Shown in pieces: positions 46,274 to 59,265 of a stretch of DNA of 64,000 nucleotides (its first letter is position 1; every line of letters starts with the position of its first letter). Made by a program: the position numbers and the translations under genes. Below the pieces are notes generated by a model that saw only the letters and a list, made by a program, of their open reading frames with translations, was not told the DNA's origin and made no database searches. The stretch is from an uncultured Candidatus Entotheonella sp. (GTDB lineage: Bacteria; Tectomicrobia; Entotheonellia; Entotheonellales; Entotheonellaceae). The stretch covers positions 2,465,489 to 2,529,488 of the forward strand of contig OY282375.1 of NCBI GenBank assembly GCA_958295825.1, written 5' to 3'.

Positions 46274-49200
46274 TCACTGGTGCGGCGGCTTGATGATCAC
46301 CTCAACCCGCCGGTTCTGCCGCCGCCCTTCCGGCGTGTTATTGTCGGCCACGGGACGATACTCGCCGTAGCCGCCGATCGACAGGCGTTCGGGCGCCACA
46401 CCCATATCAATCAGATAACGCGCGAGCTTAGCGGCCCGCGCCGTTGACAACTCCCAATTCGTTGCCCATCTCGAACCTCGCCTGAGGGGGATATTGTCTG
46501 TGTGGACTTCAAACCGCACCTGGTGCGCGGGAAGCTCCTGCAGTATCTCGGCAAGGCGATTCAGGGTCTGTACGGATCGCTCTCCCAATTCAACAGCCTG
46601 AATAAAATCAAAGGCCTCGGCCGACGCCAGTTTCACACGCCGTTTGCCTTCCCGCATGCCCAACTGGTTTTGCTGAATTTCATTCGCAAAACGCTGCCGC
46701 ACCAGATCGGCCACCGCCTCGACACGCGCAGCGGCCTCGGCACGGCGGGCCTTCCTACGGTCCAAAACCTGCCGCGCCTCCATCAAGTCCCTGCGCAGTT
46801 GCGACTGCCGGATTTCGTCGGTCCGGGCTTGCCGCATCGTCTGATCCAGGGCTTGCTGCGTCTCCGCGTACGCCCGCTCCGCGCGCTTCATGGCTTGCCG
46901 CGTCTTGTTGCGCTGTTGTTCCATGTCCCAGTAACGCTCGACCCATTGCTGCTTGTCAGATTGCAACGCCGCTTGCGCGTTGGCGTGCGCCTCGCTCTGC
47001 TCTGCCAGCGCCACGCGGACCTCGACAAGCGACGCAGAGGTTTCCGACAATGTCGCCTGCGTGGCCTCGCCCTGAGTCTGCGTCTCCATCAAGTCCCTGC
47101 GCAGTTGCGACTGCCGGATTTCGTCGATTCGGGCTTGCCGCATCGTCTGATCCAGGGCTTGCTGCGTCTCCGCGTACGCCTGATCCGCGCGCCTCATGGC
47201 TTGCCGCGTCTTGTTGCGCTGTTGTTCCATGTCCCAGTAACGCTCGACCCATTGCTGCTTGTCAGATTGCAACGCCGCTTGCGCGTTGGCGTGCGCCTCG
47301 CTCTGCTCTGCCAGCGCCGCGCGAACCTCGACAAGCGACGCAGAGGTTTCCGACAGCGCCGCCTGTGTGTTGGCCAATACATCGCCCTGTGCCGCGCTGC
47401 GTCCCTGCTCTTGCTCCAGTGTTCGGCGGGTACGCGCCAACTCTTCCCGAACAGATGCCAGGATCAGTTGCATCGCCTCGCCTTGCGCCCGAGCTTCCAT
47501 AAGGTCTCGGTTCATCTGCGACTGTCGAACCTCGTTGGTCCGGGTCTGCCGCGCCATCTCGCTCTGCGCCCGTTCCGCCGCCGAATTGGCTTGCGCCAAG
47601 GCCTGCTGGGTTTGCGCCAACGTCTGCTCCAGGCCCGCTTGGCGTTCCTGATCCTGCACCATCGACGTCTGGGCATCCCTCAACTGCTGCTGCACGGACA
47701 CCAGCATGCCTTGCCGCACGGCAGCGGCCCGACTTACACCGCCTAGTTCCGACTGCGATTCCGCTAACGCCTGCTGCGTGCTCGACAGCACCTGCGCTAC
47801 CACGCGATACCGACCCTGCTCCTGCGCCAGGGTCGAGCGGGCGTCCGCCAGTTCCTGCCGCACCACCGCCAGCACCTCCTGCGCGTCACTGGCTTCGCTC
47901 CGGGCACTGACGGCCTGCGCCTGCAATTTCGCCGCCATTCCATGCGCCTGTGACAATTCCTGCCGTAGCGACACGGTGTCCTGCTCGGCCTGCCACTGCC
48001 GTTGCTGCGCCTCTATCAATTCCGTCTGCAAGGCCGTTTGCGCCGCAGCGTTCGCCTGATCCTGTCTGGTCTGTGCCCAGCGTAGCTTCACCACCGCGGC
48101 GCTGGCCTGCTCCAAGGCTTGACGCACACCGGCCAATAGGCCCCTGGTGGTCCGATGCCGTTCCTGTTCCTCAGCGAGCGCCGATTGCGTGTGTTCCAAC
48201 TCATCCTGCAGCCCCACCAAGGCTTGCTGGGCATCCTGCAACTGCGCCGATTCCGCCGCGGCCTGGGCTAGCCGCTGCTGCGTCTGCGACAGTTCCTGTT
48301 GCAAAGCAGCCTCACGGTCCTGACCCTGAACCATCGACGTCTGGGCATCCCTCAGTTGCTGCTGCACCGACGCCAACATGCCTTGGCGCACGGCAGCCGC
48401 CCGCCCTACATTGTCCAGTTCGGCCCGCAATTGCACCGACAGCGCGTTGGCTTCCCCCAGCCGCTGCTGCGTACTCGACAGCACCTGCGCTACCACGCGA
48501 TACCGACCCTGCTCCTGCGCCAGGGTCGAGCGGGTGTCCGCCAGTTCCTGCCGCACCGCCGCCAGCGCCTCCTGCGCGTCACTGGCTGCGCCCTGGGCAC
48601 TGACGGCCTGCGCCTGCAGTCCTACCGCCGTCGCATTCGTCCGCGACAACTCCTGCCGTAGCGACACGGTGTCCTGCTCAGCCTGCCACTGCCGTTGCTG
48701 CGCCTCTATCAATTCCGTCTGCAAGGCCGTTTGCGCCGCAGCGTTCGCCTGATCCTGTCTGGTCTGTGCCCAGCGCAGCTTCACCACCGCGGCGCTGGCC
48801 TGCTCCAAGGCTTGACGCACACCGGCCAATAGGCCTCTGGTGATCCGATGCCGTTCCTGTTCCTCAGCGAGCGCCGATTGCGTGTGTCCCAACTCATCCT
48901 GTAGCCCCATCAGAGCTTGCTGGGCGCCTTGCAACTGCGCTGATTCCGCCTCGGCTCGGGCCAGCCGCTGCTGCGTTTGCGACAGCTCCTGTTGCAAAGC
49001 GGCTTCACGTTCCTGACCCCGCACCATCGACGTCTGGGCATCCCTCAGTTGCTGCTGCACCGACGCCAACATCTGCCGAGCCGAACCCTTCTGGCGCCGC
49101 TCGTTCTCCAGATCGGCCTCCAACTGAGCGTGGGTGGCCGCCTGCGTCTGCAACCGATTCAATTCCACCTGTAACTGCTTGATCTTCCACCGCAACGCAT

Positions 49201-49276
49201 CATCCGCCTGCCCGGCGATAGCGGCTGCGAAAATTACCGCGGCTGTTATCAGTACAACCACCGTCCGTTGGGTCAT
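46274..49276 (-). CDS. Giant coiled-coil OmpA/MotB-family envelope protein
   Basis: A 1000-residue protein. The N-terminal segment VVVLITAAVIFAAAIAGQA is a signal or anchor. About 820 residues of Gln/Ala/Glu-rich coiled coil follow, then a linker and a C-terminal OmpA-like peptidoglycan-binding domain (RFEVHTDNIPLRRG, NWELSTARAAKLARYLIDMGVAPERLSIGGYGEYRPVADN, NRRVEVII). The coiled coil is made of three long repeats that start at VQQQLRDAQTSM and are spaced 693 and 672 bp apart, plus two shorter 306-bp repeats near the end of the rod (HANAQAALQSDKQQWVERY). It could reach from the inner membrane or periplasm to the cell wall as a structural or tethering rod. GGGAGAG precedes ATG 49276. Confidence 0.87.
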   Translation of the reverse strand: MTQRTVVVLITAAVIFAAAIAGQADDALRWKIKQLQVELNRLQTQAATHAQLEADLENERRQKGSARQMLASVQQQLRDAQTSMVRGQEREAALQQELSQTQQRLARAEAESAQLQGAQQALMGLQDELGHTQSALAEEQERHRITRGLLAGVRQALEQASAAVVKLRWAQTRQDQANAAAQTALQTELIEAQQRQWQAEQDTVSLRQELSRTNATAVGLQAQAVSAQGAASDAQEALAAVRQELADTRSTLAQEQGRYRVVAQVLSSTQQRLGEANALSVQLRAELDNVGRAAAVRQGMLASVQQQLRDAQTSMVQGQDREAALQQELSQTQQRLAQAAAESAQLQDAQQALVGLQDELEHTQSALAEEQERHRTTRGLLAGVRQALEQASAAVVKLRWAQTRQDQANAAAQTALQTELIEAQQRQWQAEQDTVSLRQELSQAHGMAAKLQAQAVSARSEASDAQEVLAVVRQELADARSTLAQEQGRYRVVAQVLSSTQQALAESQSELGGVSRAAAVRQGMLVSVQQQLRDAQTSMVQDQERQAGLEQTLAQTQQALAQANSAAERAQSEMARQTRTNEVRQSQMNRDLMEARAQGEAMQLILASVREELARTRRTLEQEQGRSAAQGDVLANTQAALSETSASLVEVRAALAEQSEAHANAQAALQSDKQQWVERYWDMEQQRNKTRQAMRRADQAYAETQQALDQTMRQARIDEIRQSQLRRDLMETQTQGEATQATLSETSASLVEVRVALAEQSEAHANAQAALQSDKQQWVERYWDMEQQRNKTRQAMKRAERAYAETQQALDQTMRQARTDEIRQSQLRRDLMEARQVLDRRKARRAEAAARVEAVADLVRQRFANEIQQNQLGMREGKRRVKLASAEAFDFIQAVELGERSVQTLNRLAEILQELPAHQVRFEVHTDNIPLRRGSRWATNWELSTARAAKLARYLIDMGVAPERLSIGGYGEYRPVADNNTPEGRRQNRRVEVIIKPPHQ
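46781..49060. repeat. Long tandem repeats inside the coiled-coil gene
   Basis: The phrase CTGGGCATCC-CTCA-TTGCTGC begins near 49034, 48341 and 47669 (periods 693 and 672 bp). A second family begins near 47087 and 46781 (period 306 bp). All periods are multiples of three, so recombination between copies keeps the frame and can change rod length. Confidence 0.85.
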
Positions 49277-49700
49277 GAGTGCTCTCCCAGAATGAGTCGT
49301 GCTTCCACGGATACGTTCATACGTATCGCCAACCTGTCATGGGGCACAGGACGCGCTCCGCCAGGGTTAAGAAACGTTGCAAGGATTCATGGCTTGATAG
49401 GTGTGACGACAAGGTGCGAGTAGGAGTACCGGCTACCTGCCGGATCCAACCTGAACGGCCGGGAAACCGAGGGGTTGCTGCGGACGACGTGACGCGCCTC
49501 AGCCGCCTCACATCCGGCGATACGCTTCCTGCGGCAAGCCGATAGAAACGTACAAATGTTGGCATGCTACTGAATACCGCCTATAGTGTCAACAGATATG
49601 GAAACGCGTTTGGGCCGCCTGGGAAGCGCGTTTTAGAGGTTTCGACGCGGTGCCGCAGCCGGGCTTTTACACAGGGCCGGCACATGAGAAAGGGGTTGGC
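49277..49700. other. Intergenic region between the OmpA-family gene and fxsA
   Basis: 424 bp without a supported gene. Short open frames here have no ribosome site or family resemblance. The only clear signal is the promoter-like sequence at 49559-49587. A short GATACG/CGTATC inverted repeat lies near 49312. Confidence 0.45.
49559..49587 (+). promoter_or_regulatory. Sigma70-type promoter upstream of fxsA
   Basis: TTGGCA (49559-49564), a 17-bp spacer and TATAGT (49582-49587), about 114 bp before the fxsA start. Confidence 0.5.
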
Positions 49701-50081
49701 ATGCTGGTCAAATTGCTGGTGTTGTTCATTGCTCTGCCGCTGGCCGAAATCGTCCTGCTGATTGAGATCGGCTCGCGCATCGGCACCCTGGCAACGTTGG
49801 CGATCCTCGTGCTCACCGCGGTACTAGGCGCCTCCCTGGCTCACCGGGAGGGGCTGAAGGTGCTGTGGCGCATTCAGGAGAAGATGGCGCAAGGCATCAT
49901 GCCGGACGAGGAACTGATCGACGGCGTGCTGATTCTGGCAGCGGGCATCGTGCTGCTGACGCCGGGCTTGCTGACCGACGCGGCCGGCCTGCTGCTGCTC
50001 ATGCCCGGCAGCCGTCTGGCGTTGAAGCGCTGGCTGCGGGACAGGTTCAGCCAACGCATCCAGGTGCGCTATCCTGAATAG
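49701..50081 (+). CDS. fxsA: FxsA family membrane protein
   Basis: A 126-residue inner-membrane protein with the FxsA pattern: helix 1 MLVKLLVLFIALPLAEIVLLIEIGSRIGTL, helix 2 TLAILVLTAVLGASLAHREG, then helices around GVLILAAGIVLLTPGLLTDAAGLLLLMP, a positively charged end and a short tail. In E. coli FxsA affects exclusion of phage T7 by F plasmids. The ATG at 49701 follows AAAGGGG. Confidence 0.9.
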   Translation: MLVKLLVLFIALPLAEIVLLIEIGSRIGTLATLAILVLTAVLGASLAHREGLKVLWRIQEKMAQGIMPDEELIDGVLILAAGIVLLTPGLLTDAAGLLLLMPGSRLALKRWLRDRFSQRIQVRYPE

Positions 50082-50270
50082 CGGTGCTCGGCAGTTTTCC
50101 CGATTGCGTGTTTACTCCTTCGCCGCTTTTGCGGGTCGGGCGTAGGCGAGATCGAAAACTGCACCCGACAACCACTGCCTGAAAGCTTTATTATCGGCGA
50201 AGATGTTGTGGTTGGGGAATTGTTTGTGGGGAACGGCTTCCGTAGCAGTGAGGGGCGCTGTGAAACACAG

Positions 50271-50609
50271 TCAGGCCGCGAACCGGCGAATATCCTTGGC
50301 GCCCTTTTCTTTGAAGTCAACCAGAACCGGGTACTGGGTGTCGGTGTTCCGAGTGAGATAGAGGCGTTCCTGTTTCCCTAACGCCTCCATATCCTCGTGA
50401 ACAATAAGGCTGATAAATGGTGGGGCCGTCTTTTGGATCTCGAGTAAAGAAACGGCTACGTTCTTAGCCTTGGCGTTACCATCACCCACGCCAAAGATAT
50501 AGAAGATGCGACTGTTGTGGGTCAATTGCCAATCCACGCTGACGTATGCAAATGCTGACGGTGCAGGAACTTCTTGACGGCAAGCGGTGTGACGCGCGGC
50601 AGCAGGCAA
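50271..50609 (-). CDS. Possible hypothetical protein or remnant
   Basis: An open frame of up to 112 codons. The part from about 50535 downwards (RIFYIFGVGDGNAKAKNVAVSLLEIQKTAPPFISLIVHEDMEALGKQERLYL to AKDIRRFAA) is protein-like, but no family was recognised. It lies directly downstream of an ISAs1 transposase fragment on the same strand, so it may be the surviving 3' part of a disrupted gene. Confidence 0.35.
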   Translation of the reverse strand: MPAAARHTACRQEVPAPSAFAYVSVDWQLTHNSRIFYIFGVGDGNAKAKNVAVSLLEIQKTAPPFISLIVHEDMEALGKQERLYLTRNTDTQYPVLVDFKEKGAKDIRRFAA

Positions 50610-50629
50610 GGCGTGCTGCTGAGTCCATT

Positions 50630-50940
50630 GACCCGGGAATGAATCGCTGTTCTATTAAGCTGGAAGAACACGCGACAGAAGGCGTCGGGGGAGAGAATGC
50701 CATGGGTCAGGTCGAGAAACTCTTTGAGCCAATCGGCCTGAGCCGGGGCCGTACTCCTGTCATCCCAGCCCTCGGCGCCACTGATGACGGCACACAGGGC
50801 GAGCACGGAGATGTCAAACAAAGGGGGGGGCCGGATATTGCGGCCGCGCGGCTCACTGCCCAAGGCGAAGTGATCCAACAATCGAAACGATGCGACTTTT
50901 TCCAGGCTCAGTTCTTCTCCAGGTCGAGTGTCCTGGCACG
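50630..50940 (-). pseudogene. ISAs1-family transposase remnant (N-terminal part)
   Basis: Reading leftwards, LEKVASFRLLDHFALGSEPR, then PPLFDISVLALCAVISGAEGWDD and ADWLKEFLDLTHGILSPDAFCRVFFQLN match the N-terminal DDE_Tnp_1-associated region of ISAs1 transposases. The catalytic part is lost and frame changes occur around 50640. It sits immediately downstream of pyrD. Confidence 0.75.
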
Positions 50941-51010
50941 CGGTGATGCCGTATAACCTGAATCAGAACGCAGGACAATCCTTCGCTTACTCTGGGTTCA
51001 CCGGCAGGTC

Positions 51011-51954
51011 TCACCCTGCCAGCGCCGCGACATGCAGCTTGCCGCACAGTTCGGCTGCCGTGGCGATGCCGCGGCGCCGCAGGTAGCTTTCCATCTCGGA
51101 CACGATTTTCCGGCAGGCGGTGGGGTCTACGAAGCTTGCCGTGCCTACTTGGCACGCCGCAGCGCCGGCCAGGAGAAATTCCAGCGCGTCCCGGCCGCTC
51201 ATAATGCCGCCCATGCCGACTATGGGAATGCGTACCGCCTGCGACACCTGCCAGACCATGCGCAGCGCGATGGGCTTGATGGCCGGTCCCGAAAGACCGC
51301 CGAAACCGAGTGGCAACTCCGCCCGGAGCGCCTCCAGGTCGATGGCCATACCCAGCACCGTATTGATCAGAGAGATCGCGTCGGCACCGGCTTCCTCGGC
51401 TGCGCGGGCGATTTCCGTGATGTCGGTGACATTCGGGCTGAGCTTGACCAGCAACGGCAGGTGGGTGACTTGCCGTATCTTGCCGACGACCTCGGCCGTC
51501 AGGCGCGCATCGCTGCTGAATAGCATGCCGCCGTGCCGGACGTTCGGGCAAGAGATGTTGGCTTCAAGGGCCGCGATGCCCTCCGCCTCACTGGCCCGGG
51601 CCGCCACGGCGGCGTATTCATCTGGCGAATCGCCAAAGAAATTGACGATGATGTTGGTACGATAACCCCGCAGGCGCGGCAGCTTGTCGTTCAAGAACGC
51701 TTCGATGCCGATGTTCTGAAGACCGACGGAGTTGAGCATGCCGGCCGTCGTTTCGACGAGCCGCGGTGCCGGATTGCCGGGACGCGGCTCAAGCGACAAG
51801 CCTTTCGCTACCACACCGCCCAGGCGGTTGAGGTCAACGAAGGGGTGCAATGCTTCGCCGTATCCACAGGTGCCCGATGCCGCGATGATGGGGTTTTGCA
51901 GGCACAACCCGGCAACGTTCACCCGTAAGTCGGGTATCGGTACGGCGGATCCTT

Positions 51955-51958
<4 letters not shown>
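51011..51958 (-). CDS. pyrD: Dihydroorotate dehydrogenase, class 1B catalytic subunit
   Basis: A 315-residue FMN enzyme that oxidises dihydroorotate to orotate. Class 1 landmarks are [13 protein letters not shown] near the N-terminus, NSVGLQNIG, the catalytic-loop Cys in [34 protein letters not shown] and GMGGIMSG for FMN phosphate binding. The TTG at 51958 overlaps the carB stop (TTGA), which suggests coupling; GTG near 51925 is another option. Class 1B enzymes normally need an iron-sulfur subunit (PyrK), which is not in this operon. Confidence 0.9.
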
Positions 51959-55251
<3,293 letters not shown>

Positions 55252-55252
55252 T

Positions 55253-56341
55253 TCAACTCCCTTGTCGCATGCTGGAAAGAAACGGTTCAAACAGGTCAAC
55301 GGCATCGTGCGGCCCGGGGGACGCTTCCGGGTGGAACTGCACCGAGAACACCGGCAGTTCGCGGTGCCTGACGCCTTCGACGACGTTGTCATTCAGGTTG
55401 ACGTGGGTCACTTCCAAGGCATCCGGCAGGGTGCTCGGATCGACGGCGAAACCGTGGTTTTCGGCGGTGATCAGGACGCGCTCGGTGTGCAAATCGCAGA
55501 TGGGCTGGTTGCCGCCGTGGTGGCCGAACTTCAGCTTCACGGTCTCGGCGCCGCTGGCGAGCGCGAGAATCTGATGTCCGAGACAGATGCCCATGATTGG
55601 TTTGACACCGATGAACCGCCGCACCTGGTCGATGACCGCCGGCAGGGCCGCCGGATCCCCTGGGCCGTTGGACAGAAAGACGCCGTCTGGCTGCATGTCC
55701 AGCACCGCCTCGGCGGGCGTGCCGGCCGGCACCACGTGCACGCGGCAGCCGCGGCGGGTGAGGCAGCGCAGGATGTTGTGTTTGATGCCGTAGTCGTAGG
55801 CGACGACAAGCGGCGTGGCAGAGGCTGGGGCATCTTCCGTCCAGTCGTAGGACGCTTCGCAGGTGACACCCGTTACCAGATCCTGGCCGCTCATCGACGG
55901 AACACCGCGAGCCCTTGCCACCAGGGCGTCAGGGTCCAGTTCGACGGTCGAAATAACGCCCTCTTGGGCGCCGCGGTCGCGCAAGCGGCGGGTCAGCGTG
56001 CGCGTGTCGATGCCCTCGATGCCAACGATGCCGTGCTCGCGCATGAAGTCGGGTAGGCTCTGTTGGGCGCGCCAGTTGCTGACCACCGGGCTGCATTCCT
56101 TCACGATCAGGCCCTCGGCCCAGGGCTTTCTCGACTCGAAATCCTCCTCGTTGACGCCGTAGTTTCCGATGAGCGGATACGTCATGGTGACGATCTGCCC
56201 TTTGTACGACGGGTCGGTGAGGATCTCCTGGTAGCCCATCATGCTGGTGTTGAACACCACTTCCCCGGCGACCTCTCCGGGCGCGCCGAAGGACTTGCCC
56301 TCGAAATAGGTTCCGTCTGCCAAGGCTAACAAGGCCCGCAT
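55253..56341 (-). CDS. carA: Carbamoyl-phosphate synthase small (glutaminase) subunit
   Basis: A 362-residue subunit. The N-terminal CPSase domain begins [20 protein letters not shown] and includes [11 protein letters not shown]. The C-terminal class I glutamine amidotransferase has FLSNGPGDP, the nucleophile Cys in [12 protein letters not shown], and the His/Glu in [11 protein letters not shown]. It supplies ammonia to CarB. It lies 15 bp after pyrC. Confidence 0.96.
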   Translation of the reverse strand: MRALLALADGTYFEGKSFGAPGEVAGEVVFNTSMMGYQEILTDPSYKGQIVTMTYPLIGNYGVNEEDFESRKPWAEGLIVKECSPVVSNWRAQQSLPDFMREHGIVGIEGIDTRTLTRRLRDRGAQEGVISTVELDPDALVARARGVPSMSGQDLVTGVTCEASYDWTEDAPASATPLVVAYDYGIKHNILRCLTRRGCRVHVVPAGTPAEAVLDMQPDGVFLSNGPGDPAALPAVIDQVRRFIGVKPIMGICLGHQILALASGAETVKLKFGHHGGNQPICDLHTERVLITAENHGFAVDPSTLPDALEVTHVNLNDNVVEGVRHRELPVFSVQFHPEASPGPHDAVDLFEPFLSSMRQGS

Positions 56342-56356
56342 GGCGTTTTGTGCTCC

Positions 56357-57679
56357 TTACTTGCGCTCAAAGATGATCCTGCCTTCGACGATCGTCGCCA
56401 TCGCCGCACCGCGCAACCGCCAGCCTAGAAACGGGGTGTTATGGCTGTGGGAGTACAAGTCGGCAGCGTCGATCTCGACTTCGTACTCGGGATCGATCAG
56501 GGTGATGTCGGCCAACCCACCAACCCGTAACGTGCCGTGCGACAGGCCGAGAATGCGGGCCGGGCGACTCGTGTAAGCAGCCACCAGTCGCGGCAGGGGC
56601 AGCAGGCCGTCGTGGTACAGCCGCAGGGCCAACCCGACGTTGGTTTCCAGGCCGATCATGCCTGGTGCGGCCGCCAGAAAATCCTGCTCCTTGTCGGCCA
56701 CGTGCTGCGGCAGGTGGTCGGAAGCGATGGCGTCAATCGTGCCGTCCCGCAGAGCGGCCCGCACCGCCTTGACGTCCGGCGCTGGGCGCAGCGGCGGGTT
56801 GACCTTGGTGTTGCTGTCGTAACCCTTGACGGCCTCGTCGGTCAGCGTCAGGTAATGCGGACAGGTCTCCGCCGTCACGCTCACGCCCTGGTCCTTGGCG
56901 CGCCGCAAGAGGCTGACCGTTTCCGCCGTGCTCACGTGCTGCACGTGCAGGTGCGCGCCGCTCAGGGTTGCCAATTGGATATCCCGGTACACGATGGCGC
57001 TTTCCACTGCCGCCGGCACCCCTGGCAGGCCTAAAACGGTGGACACCGAGCCCTCGTGCATGACGCCGTTGCCGGCAAGCACGCGGTCCTCGCAATGCGA
57101 CAGGATAGGCAGATCAAACATGCAGCCGTATTCCATGGCGCGGCGCATCAGGCGGGCGCTGCTGACAGATCGGGGGGAATCCGACAAGGCCACGATGCCG
57201 GCTTTGCGCATGCCGCCGATTTCGGCCAGCGATTCGCCCTGCAAGCCGGCGGTCACGGCGCCGACCGGGTGGAGTCGGGTACCGCATGCGATTCCGGCGC
57301 GCCGCAGGATGTATTCGGTCACCGTCGGTGTATCGTGCACCGGTTGGGTGTCCGGCATCATCGCCACCGCGGTAAAGCCCCCGGCAGCGGCGGCGGCAAG
57401 CCCGCTGGCGGTCGTTTCGCGGTGTTCGTAGCCCGGCTCGCCGAAGTGGACGTGCATGTCGATGAAACCCGGCGTCACAATCCAGCCAGCGGCTTCCACA
57501 ATCCGCGGCGCCGCGGACGTCGGCCTGCTTTCAGGCGACATCCCCCCCCCCATGAGGGAGGGGAACGGTAGTTCGCGCCCGACCTCGGCAATGCGGCTCT
57601 CGGCAACGCGCACGTCCAGGTGAGCATCCAGCCCCTGCTCCGGGTCGATGACCCGACCGCCACGAATCAGCAAGTCCAC
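56357..57679 (-). CDS. pyrC: Dihydroorotase (with in-frame repeat-like insertion)
   Basis: A 440-residue amidohydrolase that cyclises carbamoyl aspartate. The HxH metal motif is DMHVHFGEPG, later metal ligands are in LSHCED and VQHVSTAE, and SDHLPQ holds the catalytic Asp. GTG 57679 overlaps the pyrB stop (TAGTG). Between residues about 37 and 55 it has LPFPSLMGGGMSPESRPTS, absent from ordinary class I dihydroorotases. The DNA there (about 57541-57570) is a C-run and CCCTCC-type palindromic sequence that looks like an inserted dispersed repeat. Confidence 0.94.
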   Translation of the reverse strand: MDLLIRGGRVIDPEQGLDAHLDVRVAESRIAEVGRELPFPSLMGGGMSPESRPTSAAPRIVEAAGWIVTPGFIDMHVHFGEPGYEHRETTASGLAAAAAGGFTAVAMMPDTQPVHDTPTVTEYILRRAGIACGTRLHPVGAVTAGLQGESLAEIGGMRKAGIVALSDSPRSVSSARLMRRAMEYGCMFDLPILSHCEDRVLAGNGVMHEGSVSTVLGLPGVPAAVESAIVYRDIQLATLSGAHLHVQHVSTAETVSLLRRAKDQGVSVTAETCPHYLTLTDEAVKGYDSNTKVNPPLRPAPDVKAVRAALRDGTIDAIASDHLPQHVADKEQDFLAAAPGMIGLETNVGLALRLYHDGLLPLPRLVAAYTSRPARILGLSHGTLRVGGLADITLIDPEYEVEIDAADLYSHSHNTPFLGWRLRGAAMATIVEGRIIFERK

Positions 57680-58608
57680 TAGCCGCCTCCCAGAATCAGA
57701 TAGAGCAGGGCCATGCGCACCGCGACGCCGTTGGTGACTTGTTGCAAAATTACCGACGCCAAACCGTCGGCCACCTCGGGAGCGATCTCCACGCCCCGGT
57801 TGATGGGGCCGGGGTGCATCACCACCACGCCTTCCTTGGCGCGCCGTAGGCGCTCGCCGGTGAGACAGTAGCGCTCGGCGTATTCCGCCAGCGACGGGAA
57901 CAGCACGTCCTTGTGACGCTCGCGCTGCATGCGCAACATCATGACAACGTCAGTGGACTGGATGGCTTCGTCCAAATCGCTGGTTGACTCGACGCCGAGT
58001 TGATCGAGACCTGCCGGCAGCATGGTGCGCGGACCGCAGACGCAGACCTGCATGCCGAGTTTCCGCATGGCCAACACGTTCGAGCGTGCCACGCGACTGC
58101 TGGCGATGTCGCCGACGATCAAGGCGCTTCGGTCCTGCAGTGAACCCCATTTTTCTTGCAGCGTGAAGACATCCAGCAGCGCTTGGGTGGGGTGCTCGTG
58201 GGCGCCATCGCCGGCATTGATGACCGGCTGCGGCACGGAGCGCGCCAAGAAATGCGGCACCCCCGCGACGTGGTGGCGCACGATCAACACGTCGGCCTGC
58301 ATCGCCGCCAAGTTGTCGGCCATGTCCCGCAGGCTTTCTCCCTTGCTCACGCTGCTGGTCGCCACGGAGATATTCACCACGTCGGCGCTGAGGCGCTTGC
58401 CGGCAATTTCAAACGAGGTGCGCGTCCGCGTACTGGGTTCGAAGAACAGGTTGATGACAGTCTTGCCGCGCAGGGTCGGGACTTTCTTGATGTCGCGCTC
58501 GGAGACTTCCTTGAAGGAGGGAACGGCGTCCAGAATGTGTTGAATGTCCTCGGCGGAGAGGGTTTCAACGTCCAGGAGATCGCGGCCACGGAAGCTGATC
58601 GAACTCAT
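57679..58608 (-). CDS. pyrB: Aspartate carbamoyltransferase catalytic subunit
   Basis: A 309-residue enzyme that joins carbamoyl phosphate to aspartate. The carbamoyl-phosphate loop is FFEPSTRTRTSFE, the aspartate side has GDGAHEHPTQALLDVF, and VMMLRMQRER with HPGPINRG completes the site. ATG 58608 matches the usual N-terminus; in-frame starts further upstream overlap pyrR. There is no pyrI or dihydroorotase-like partner directly fused. It is second in the operon, 28 bp after pyrR. Confidence 0.95.
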   Translation of the reverse strand: MSSISFRGRDLLDVETLSAEDIQHILDAVPSFKEVSERDIKKVPTLRGKTVINLFFEPSTRTRTSFEIAGKRLSADVVNISVATSSVSKGESLRDMADNLAAMQADVLIVRHHVAGVPHFLARSVPQPVINAGDGAHEHPTQALLDVFTLQEKWGSLQDRSALIVGDIASSRVARSNVLAMRKLGMQVCVCGPRTMLPAGLDQLGVESTSDLDEAIQSTDVVMMLRMQRERHKDVLFPSLAEYAERYCLTGERLRRAKEGVVVMHPGPINRGVEIAPEVADGLASVILQQVTNGVAVRMALLYLILGGG

Positions 58609-58636
58609 GGCGTTGTCTTTTCCCTGAGAAAATACA

Positions 58637-59203
58637 TCAAGCCTCCTGCCGGGCCGCTTCCATAAGCGTGATGTCATCGTGGCCGTCGGTTTCACTCACC
58701 TGCACGCGCACTTGCTCGTCGTGCGCGGTTTCCAGGATGGTGCCGACGTAATCGGCCTGGATGGGGAACTCGCGGTGGCCGCGGTCGACCAGCACCGCCA
58801 GTTGGACGGACAGCGGGCGTCCGAAATCCGTGAGTGCGTCCATGGCCGCCCGAACGGTGCGTCCGGTGTACAGAACGTCATCCACCAACACCACGTGCCG
58901 CGCGTCGAGCAGGCAGGGAATGTGCGTCGCCTGCATCGGTCGGCCTTGGCGTGCCTTGAGGTCGTCGCGGTAGAGCGTGATGTCGATGGTGCCGACAGGT
59001 ACGTCCGTGCCGGTATCGCTCTTGATGAGGGCGCCCAGCCGCATGGCCAGCGGCACGCCGCGGGTACGGATGCCAATGAGCACAAGGCGTGTCGCCGGGG
59101 TATTGCGGGTGCTAATTTCGCGGCCAAGGCGCCGCAGCGCCTGCTCGATGCCTGCGGCGTCCAGCACCTGTCTCCTGCCAGCGAGCTTTGTATGTCTCCG
59201 CAC
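58637..59203 (-). CDS. pyrR: PyrR pyrimidine regulator / uracil phosphoribosyltransferase
   Basis: A 188-residue protein with the phosphoribosyltransferase PRPP loop VVLVDDVLYTGRTVRAAMDAL and the PyrR segments LIGIRTRGVPLA, GTIDITLYRDDL and LVDRGHREFPIQADYVG. GTG 59203 is chosen because GGAGG lies 6 nt upstream; the TTG at 59209 is too close. In Gram-positives PyrR attenuates pyr transcription by binding the leader RNA; in other bacteria it may act mainly as an enzyme. The space upstream is only about 60 bp and holds the preceding gene's terminator. Confidence 0.92.
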   Translation of the reverse strand: MRRHTKLAGRRQVLDAAGIEQALRRLGREISTRNTPATRLVLIGIRTRGVPLAMRLGALIKSDTGTDVPVGTIDITLYRDDLKARQGRPMQATHIPCLLDARHVVLVDDVLYTGRTVRAAMDALTDFGRPLSVQLAVLVDRGHREFPIQADYVGTILETAHDEQVRVQVSETDGHDDITLMEAARQEA

Positions 59204-59234
59204 CTGCAACCTCCGTCAGCGTTGGGCAGCGGAC

Positions 59235-59258
59235 AAAAAAAAGAGCCCCCAAGGGGCA
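59235..59258 (-). terminator. Rho-independent terminator before pyrR
   Basis: On the minus strand a GCCCC-TTG-GGGGC-type hairpin (59245-59257) is followed by TCTTTTTTTT (about 59235-59243). It ends the SurA-like gene transcript and lies directly before pyrR. Because it is so close to the pyr operon it could also take part in attenuation. Confidence 0.75.
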
Positions 59259-59265
59259 CGAGATA

